Shown: one piece after another, positions 58,246 through 64,000 of the stretch
Layout: each line of letters opens with the position of its first letter
How positions within the stretch are numbered: position 1 is the first letter of the stretch
NCBI RefSeq assembly: GCF_036850765.1
Contig: NC_089490.1
Span: 98,878,074-98,942,073, forward strand
Length of the DNA stretch: 64,000 bases
From: Saccopteryx bilineata
Lineage: Eukaryota > Chordata > Mammalia > Chiroptera > Emballonuridae
Reading direction: 5' to 3'
Position numbers and translations under genes: made by a program
The notes under the pieces: model-generated
Told to the model about the DNA's origin: nothing
What the model saw: the letters and a program-made list of their open reading frames with translations, nothing else
Databases searched by the model: none

Positions 58246-58621
58246 AATTCATTAAGCCCTGGCTGGTTGACTCAGTGGTAGGGTTTGATTCCCAGTCAGG
58301 GCACACAGAAGAAGTGCCCTTCTGCTTCTCCATCCCTACCCCTCTCGCTTCTCTCTCTCTCTCCTCCCCTCCTGCAGCCATGGTTTGATTGGAGCAAGTT
58401 GGCCCCAGATGCTGAGAGTGACTCCATGGCCTCTGTCTCAGGTGCTAGGAAGAATTCAATTGCTGAGCAACAGAGCAATGCCCCAGATGGGCAGAGCATC
58501 ACCCTCTAGTGGGCTTGCTGGGTGGATCCCAGTCAGGACACATGTGGGAGTCTGTCTCTGCCTCTCCTCCTCTCACTGAATAGAAAATAAACAAACAAAT
58601 AAACAAACAAACAAATTCATT
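58246..58621 (+). mobile_element. tRNA-derived SINE with a deleted tRNA head
   Basis: The body starts GCCCTGGCTGGTTGACTCAGTGGTAG and jumps directly to GGTTTGATTCCC. The 25-30 nt between A and B boxes found in other copies are missing. The body and 3' end (AATAAACAAACAAATAAAC tail) are otherwise complete. Perfect flanking duplication AATTCATTAA (58246-58255 and 58612-58621). Confidence 0.9.
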
Positions 58622-58854
58622 AATTTTACTTGAGCTTAACTTTACTTGAGAATTTCCCCATGGAAGACCTAGAACCTTCCATAAAATTTCCAAAAGCTGA
58701 AGCTAGAGAACTGTCTAGATTACTATTAAGACCATGGAAGGTAATGACGGAAGTCAGGTGGGAGTGGAAAGACAGGCTTCAGAGCAGTGGCATTTCACAG
58801 TTGACAGACAGGGTGGGAGGGAGTTCAGAAGACAGTGGGTAGTAGAGGAAGCAG

Positions 58855-59010
58855 TAAAGCGGAGTGGTTAAGAACATGTTCTGAGGAGCCAGTCTGCCAA
58901 GGTGTGAATCTTGGCTCTGACACTAGCTCAGGGAACTTGTACAAATCACTTAATGTTTCTGAGCCTCATGGGTGTGTTCAATTTGTAAAAAATTAGGTGA
59001 GCTCACTTAA
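58855..59010 (+). mobile_element. MIR SINE
   Basis: MIR 5' half in order: GCGGAGTGGTTAAGAACATG, CTGAGGAGCCAGTCTGCC, GTGTGAATCTTGGCTCTGACACTAGCTC, AATCACTTAATGTTTCTGAGCCTC. Confidence 0.8.
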
Positions 59011-59399
59011 ATATCTAGGTAAGTCAATATTGAATAGATACAGAATAAGAAGCATGTCTAAAGAAATACTTTATTTGTTAATTCAGTTATTATACTTGAA
59101 ATCTTGTAAATTTTACTTTTTTTAAATTTCAAATTCTCTGGGAAGACAATATAACTCTGACATTCAGATTTTCTTAATGAAGGAGTGGGAAAAAGTAGAT
59201 TCACAATTGTGAGTATGCAAAACATAGAGTTTATTCTTATATCATTATTTATTATTTATTGTATTACTTCCTCTTCTTCATATTATTATTATTAACTTAC
59301 TTTTCCCCCCTCCTATATTTATAACATCAATATAAGTTTATTACATAAACTTTCCCCTTTCCTCTGGACTGAAGAGTCAGGTAGTTAATGACAAACTAG

Positions 59400-61590
59400 C
59401 ATCGCTTCTAATCAACACTGTATGGGAATTCTTACCAATGAAATAAATGAAGAAAAATAAAAAGGTATGATTGTGTGAAAGGGAGGAATAAATTCTCATT
59501 ATTCATAGAGACAGAAAATCCAAAATAGCCTTATAAAAAACCTCTTAGAATGAATAAGTAGCCTGGCAAAGTTGCTATATACAGTATTGATGTAAATATA
59601 AATTTTTATTTCCATATCACAGAAAAACAGATATAAAAATTTAAAAAAAACTATCATTTACAGTAGTATTAAAAAATTTACATAGAATTACAAAGACTTA
59701 AATTAGCCAAGATCATCTAGAAAAAGAAAAAAGCTGGACTTAAACACTTCTAGTTTTCAAGTCTTATTAAAGAGCTACAATATAGTGTTGAAGTAAAGTA
59801 TAGAAACAGACTAAGGGAACAGAATAGAGTCCAGAAAGAGTTCCACGTGTACACAGTTCCATGGTTTATGTCAAAGGCGACTCTTTAGTACAGTGATGAA
59901 AGAATAGTCTTTCAAAAAATGGATTTGGGTTAACTGGGTATTTACTTAGAAAAATCATGTTTTGATCCCTACCCTGTAATATATACAGAATCAGTTTCAA
60001 ATTGATTGTAGGACTAAAAATAAATAATAAACAGTGAAGCTTCTAGAATAAATCATAGATTATCTTTATAACTTTGGTAATGGTAGAGATTTCAAAGTAA
60101 GACATAAAAAAAGTATTGTAAGGGAAAATATGAATAAATTGCACTATATTTTAAGACACTATTTTTTTTATAGTTTTACTAGGGTGACATCAATAATTCA
60201 GGGTACATATGTTCAAATAAAATATGTCCAGGTTATCTTGTCGATCAATTATGTTGCATACCCATCACCCAAAGTCAGATTGTCCTCCGTCACCTTCTAT
60301 CTAGTTTTCTTTGTGCCCCTCTCTCTCTCCCTTCCCCCTCTAACCACCACACTCTTGTCAATGTCTCTTAGTCTCATTTTTATGTCCCACCTACGTATGG
60401 AATAATGCAGTTCTTGGTTTTTCTGATTTACTTATTTCACTCCGTATAATGTTATCAAGATCCCACCATTTTGTTGTAAATGATCCGATGTCATAATTTC
60501 TTATGGCTGAGTAGTATTCCATAGTGTATATGTGCCACATCTTCTTTATCCAGTCTTCTATTGAAGGGTTTTTTGGTTGTTTCCATGTCTTGGCCACTGT
60601 GAACAATGCTGCAATGAACATGGAGCTGCATGTTAAGACACTATTAAGAGAGTGAAATAGCAAACCCCAGAGTGGGAAAATAATATTTATATATACCCAA
60701 CAATGGACTAGTTTCTAGAATATATTAAGAATTCCCATACATATCAGTAAGAAAAGAACAACTCAATGTTAATTGGACAAAAGACATACATTTTAACAAA
60801 GAGACCAATAAACCTATGTTTAATATTATTACTGTGGATATGACATTAAAAAATAAAGAGGTATCTCAAAACATTCAACAGAATGTCTAATTGTGTGAAA
60901 ACGTGGAGTAACTGACTCCCTCATACATTACTGGCAGGGTTATAAATTGGCGAATGACTTTAGAAGACTGTTTGGTAGAATCAGTTTAAAGAGATATATA
61001 TGCATAACCAATGTCCCAGAAAATTCAATTTTTATGTGTATGCCTCCTATAAATGTGAGCCTATGTATATCAAAAGGCATGCTGATTCATAACAGCAAAA
61101 AATAAAGTTTTTAAATAATATGAAATAATCCAAATGCCCAGCATTTGGAAAATTAATAAATAACGATCAATTAATTCAGTGGAAATTATGCATCAATAAG
61201 AATGAAGAAACTATCATTAATATTCAACAACATGGATGAATCCGAGGAGCATAATGTTGAGCAAAAACAACATAGATAAAGAAGAGTACATATTCTATGG
61301 TTCTACTTAAAGACAGTTGAAAATATAGGTAAGACACACACACATGTAAAATTAAATATTGGCATAGAAGCCAGAATAGTGGTTACTTTGCAGGAAGGAA
61401 GGCAAGATTAGTGACTAGGAGAGCACCAGGGGACTTATGGATGCCAATCACGTTCTCTTTCTTGATTTGAGAGATAGTGATTGAGGGTGTATTTATTCAT
61501 TTGGAAACAAAATCAAGTTGTACACTTAATATTTCTCATTTTTCTTTCTGTATGTTATATACTTCAATCAAAAGTTTATTTAAACAATTG
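59400..61590 (+). mobile_element. Old LINE-1, split by a young L1 tail
   Basis: Landmarks of L1 ORF2 and 3' UTR in sense order: ACTTCTAGTTTTCAAGTCTTATTAAAGAGC, GGGAACAGAATAGAGTCC, CTTCTAGAATAAATCATAG, TACATTACTGGCAGGGTTATAAATTGG, ATCCAAATGCCCAGCATTTGG, AGCCAGAATAGTGGTTACTTTG. Frames are decayed. The element at 60164-60632 interrupts it. Confidence 0.75.
60151..60645 (-). mobile_element. Young 5'-truncated LINE-1 3' end
   Basis: Insert 60164-60632, minus strand: GGGTGACATCAATAATTCAGGG, GTCAGATTGTCCTCCGTCACC, TGGCTGAGTAGTATTCCATAG, ending ACATGGAGCTGCATG. It encodes in antisense the last ~85 codons of ORF2 (AALFTVAKTWKQPKNPSIED). Perfect 13-bp duplication TTAAGACACTATT (60151-60163 and 60633-60645). 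Confidence 0.93.
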
Positions 61591-62278
61591 TGTTCAGTAA
61601 TAGAAAAAATGTAGACTATGATAACAGAATAGAAATAGCTGGAATTTGAAGCATCGGACTTGTCCACCAAAGGGCTGAAAATGCCTAGTTGTCTAGAAAG
61701 GTGAGACTAATAATAACACAAGGGTAAATTCTGACATTTTAGGATAATTTGTGTTCCCCAGAGGATGGATAAAAATAAATAACTCAGGATAACAATTGTT
61801 TTTATTTATCTTCTTGATCCGAAGCTGTCACTTGTGACCTCCATAAATAAATTCAGCAGTTAATCTTCATCCTTTGACAAACAGCCACTTGTTTCTTCAG
61901 GTTCATTGTCAAGGGTTAGAGGCCAAAGTGCTCTATTTGTATCTAGTATATAAATTGCATCATAAAGATACTTCTAATGTTATCTACAACTACTTGGCCA
62001 CTTTTTAAAACCATTCTTTTTAACATAAGACGAATTCTACAACAGGGCTATCGCACAGGAGAAACACAAATATTTTCCTGTTAATTATTATTTCTGTATG
62101 TACTACTTTGAAATAATCTACTGAAGGGTGTTATTGAACGTGAGGCCTTTAATCACCATATAATTGATTAAATGTTTAGTGAAATAGCAATGAAATAAAA
62201 CCAAAATGATCATAGTAATAGCATATATTTTCAACATATTAATAAACTAGTGAATATTAGCCCTCCAAAAGGTTTCCC

Positions 62279-62677
62279 TTTTTTTTTTTTTTTTTGTATT
62301 TTTCTGAAGCTGTAAACGGGGAGAGACAGTCAGACAGACTCCCGCATGCGCCCGACCGGGATCCACCCGGCACGCCCACCGGGGGCGACGCTCTGCCCAC
62401 CAGGGGGCGATGCTCTGCCCCTCCGGGGCATCGCTCTGCCGCAACCAGAGCCACTCTAGCGCCTGGGGCAGAGGCCAAGGAGCCATCCCCAGCGCCCGGG
62501 CCATCTTTGCTCCAATGGAGCCTTGGCTGTGGGAGGTGAAGAGAGAGACAGAGAGGAAGGAGGGGAGGGGGTGGAGAAGCAAATGGGCGCTTCTCCTATG
62601 TGCCCTGGCCGGGAATCAAACCCAAGTCCCCCGCACGCCAGGCCGACGCTCTACCGCTGAGCCAACCGGCCAGGGCC
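62279..62677 (-). mobile_element. Young full-length tRNA-derived SINE, minus strand
   Basis: T17 tail complement, then CTGAAGCTGTAAACGGGGAG, the GC-rich body with the CCAGGGGGCGATGCTCTGCCC duplicated block and the head CCAACCGGCCAGGGCC. It is one of the least diverged copies (CpG sites largely preserved). The flanking duplication is short and unclear. Confidence 0.92.
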
Positions 62678-62759
62678 ATCCCATTTTTTAAAATAAATAA
62701 AAATAGTCATTAAATGGTAAAAAAGGTTTCCATCATAACATGCTACCCTGGGTGTAGAA

Positions 62760-63030
62760 AAACCTCATATATTTCCGATTGAAGTATTAATTGCCAGGAC
62801 CCATCTGAAAAGGAGTCTGGCCGGAAATGTAATGTACAATGTAAATGCCCTTTGACTAAACTAACCATCTTGGGGTATCAATAACACAGAAATTAAAGCA
62901 CCTGTGCCCAGGAGATATATCAGTAGACACATACACAAAAACTAGAAACAACTTTTTTGATGAATGATTGAATCAGTGAGGATATATTCACTCCGTGCAT
63001 TGTTATATAGCCATTAAAAAGAATGTGTTC
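62760..63030 (+). mobile_element. Old LINE-1 fragment
   Basis: Diverged L1 3' sequence in sense orientation: AAATTAAAGCACCTGTGCCCAGG, AAAACTAGAAACAACTTTTTTGATG, GTTATATAGCCATTAAAAAGAATG. Confidence 0.5.
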
Positions 63031-63329
63031 AATAGTGATAACAAAACGTGGCCTTTGTTGAGTGTTTGTAGTAGGCACCCTTCTAAGCACCCTTGAGCAA
63101 CACCGCTTGAATGTGTGAGCCCACTTAAATGTGTATTTTTAAAATAAATACTTACAATATTGTAAATGTATTCTCTCTTATGATTCTCTTAACATTTTCC
63201 TTTTTTTTCTAGCTTACTTTATTGTAAGAATATAGTATATAATACAAATAACATACAAAATATGTTTTAATCAGCTGTTTATGCTATCAGGAAGGCTTCT
63301 AGTCAACAGTAGGCTAGTTAGTAGTTAAA

Positions 63330-63682
63330 TTTTGGGAGAGTCAGCCTGACCAGGCAGTGGCGCAGTGGATAGAGTGTCCTACTGGGACGCAGACGACCCA
63401 GGTTCGAGACCCCGAGGTCGCCAGTTTGAGCGTGGGCTCATCTGGTTTGAGCAAAAAGCTCACCAGCTTGGACCCAAGGTCGCTGGCTCAAGCAAGGGTT
63501 ACTCGGTCTGCTGTAGCCCCATGGTCAAGGCACATATGAGAAAGCAATCAATGAACAATTAAGGTGTCTCAATGAAAATCTAATGATTGATGCTTCTCAT
63601 CTCTCTCTGTTCCTGTCTGTCTGTCCTTCTCTCTGACTCGCCCTTCTGTATAAAAAAAAAAAAATTGGGGAGAGTCAGAAGC
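63330..63682 (+). mobile_element. Rhin-type SINE (CCTGACC family)
   Basis: Starts GCCTGACCAGGCAGTGGCGCAGTGG with B-box-like GGTTCGAGACCCC, has the GGTTTGAGC / GGCTCAAGC repeats, CACATATGAGAAAGCAATCAATG, a CT-rich end and A13. Flanking duplication TTGGGAGAGTCAG (left, to 63343) and TTGGGGAGAGTCAG (right, 63666-63679), one inserted G. Confidence 0.93.
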
Positions 63683-63779
63683 TATACGTGGATTTTCAAC
63701 TGCGTGGGAGGGTTGGCACCCCTAATCCCAACATTGTTCAAAGGTCAACTGTATTTTATAGTGTAAACTCATTCCATTT

Positions 63780-63960
63780 TTGTAACAACAATACTATATG
63801 TGAATGATTACTATTTCCACTTTATGGGTGAGAAAATTAAAGTGCAAACACATCAATGATTTTACCTAACCTCACATATCTGGTATGTGATGAGGTCTAA
63901 ATCTGAACCAGACGGTCTTATTCCAGAATGCACAGTCTTAACCTCCATGTGTTTTTCTAT
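63780..63960 (-). mobile_element. MIR SINE, minus strand
   Basis: Antisense MIR order: TTTCCACTTTATGGGTGAGAAAATTAAAGTGC, GATTTTACCTAACCTCACATATC, GAGGTCTAAATCTGAACCAGACGG, CACAGTCTTAACCTCC. Confidence 0.75.
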
Positions 63961-64000
63961 CGCCCTGAATTGATTGAGATTTCTCTTATATATTGGTAAT

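Overview
The window looks like mammalian nuclear DNA, and the repeats point to a bat. It is AT-rich, has no prokaryotic-style gene organisation, and consists of short spliced exons in long introns filled with LINE-1, tRNA-derived SINEs, MIR, L2, old LTRs and hAT elements. Two young SINE types dominate. One starts GCCCTGGCCGGTTGGCTCAG; the other starts CCTGACCAGGCGGTGGCGCAGTG. From memory I associate both with bats, the second with Rhinolophus-like (horseshoe bat) lineages. No database was searched, so the species assignment is an inference.

One host gene on the + strand supplies all the cellular coding sequence I can support. Six consecutive exons lie at 410-583, 2082-2308, 6511-6681, 16930-17036, 19375-19516 and 34527-34601. 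Their phases agree across every junction and give about 298 continuous codons with no stop. The peptide resembles what I remember of the large ciliary central-apparatus protein CFAP54 (C1d projection of motile cilia and sperm flagella). That name is a moderate-confidence recognition, not a search result. The first exon seen is internal and no stop codon is reached, so the gene extends beyond the window on both sides. The intron after 17036 uses a GC donor, forced by reading frame. The acceptor at 409 follows a (TG)13(CG)4 + T13 tract.

Layout: 1-6.7 kb, three exons with few repeats. 6.7-16.9 kb, a 10.2-kb intron with an old L1, several SINEs and a nested L1/SINE site. 16.9-19.5 kb, exons 4 and 5. 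19.5-34.5 kb, a 15-kb intron carrying SINE-in-SINE nests and a full-length but broken minus-strand L1 of about 6.06 kb inserted inside an older SINE. 34.5-34.6 kb, exon 6. 34.6-64 kb, intron with no convincing further exon. That last intron holds an old L1 split by MER5-like sequence, many SINEs and MIRs, a young 4.3-kb plus-strand L1 with nearly complete ORF2 (46.2-50.4 kb), several LTR-like repeats, and a hAT-type MITE with a perfect 8-bp target duplication (53.2-53.6 kb).

I found no tRNA, rRNA, CRISPR or prokaryotic-type system, and no clear novel gene system. The interesting content is splice-site architecture, nested-insertion chronology and low-complexity or G-quadruplex tracts.
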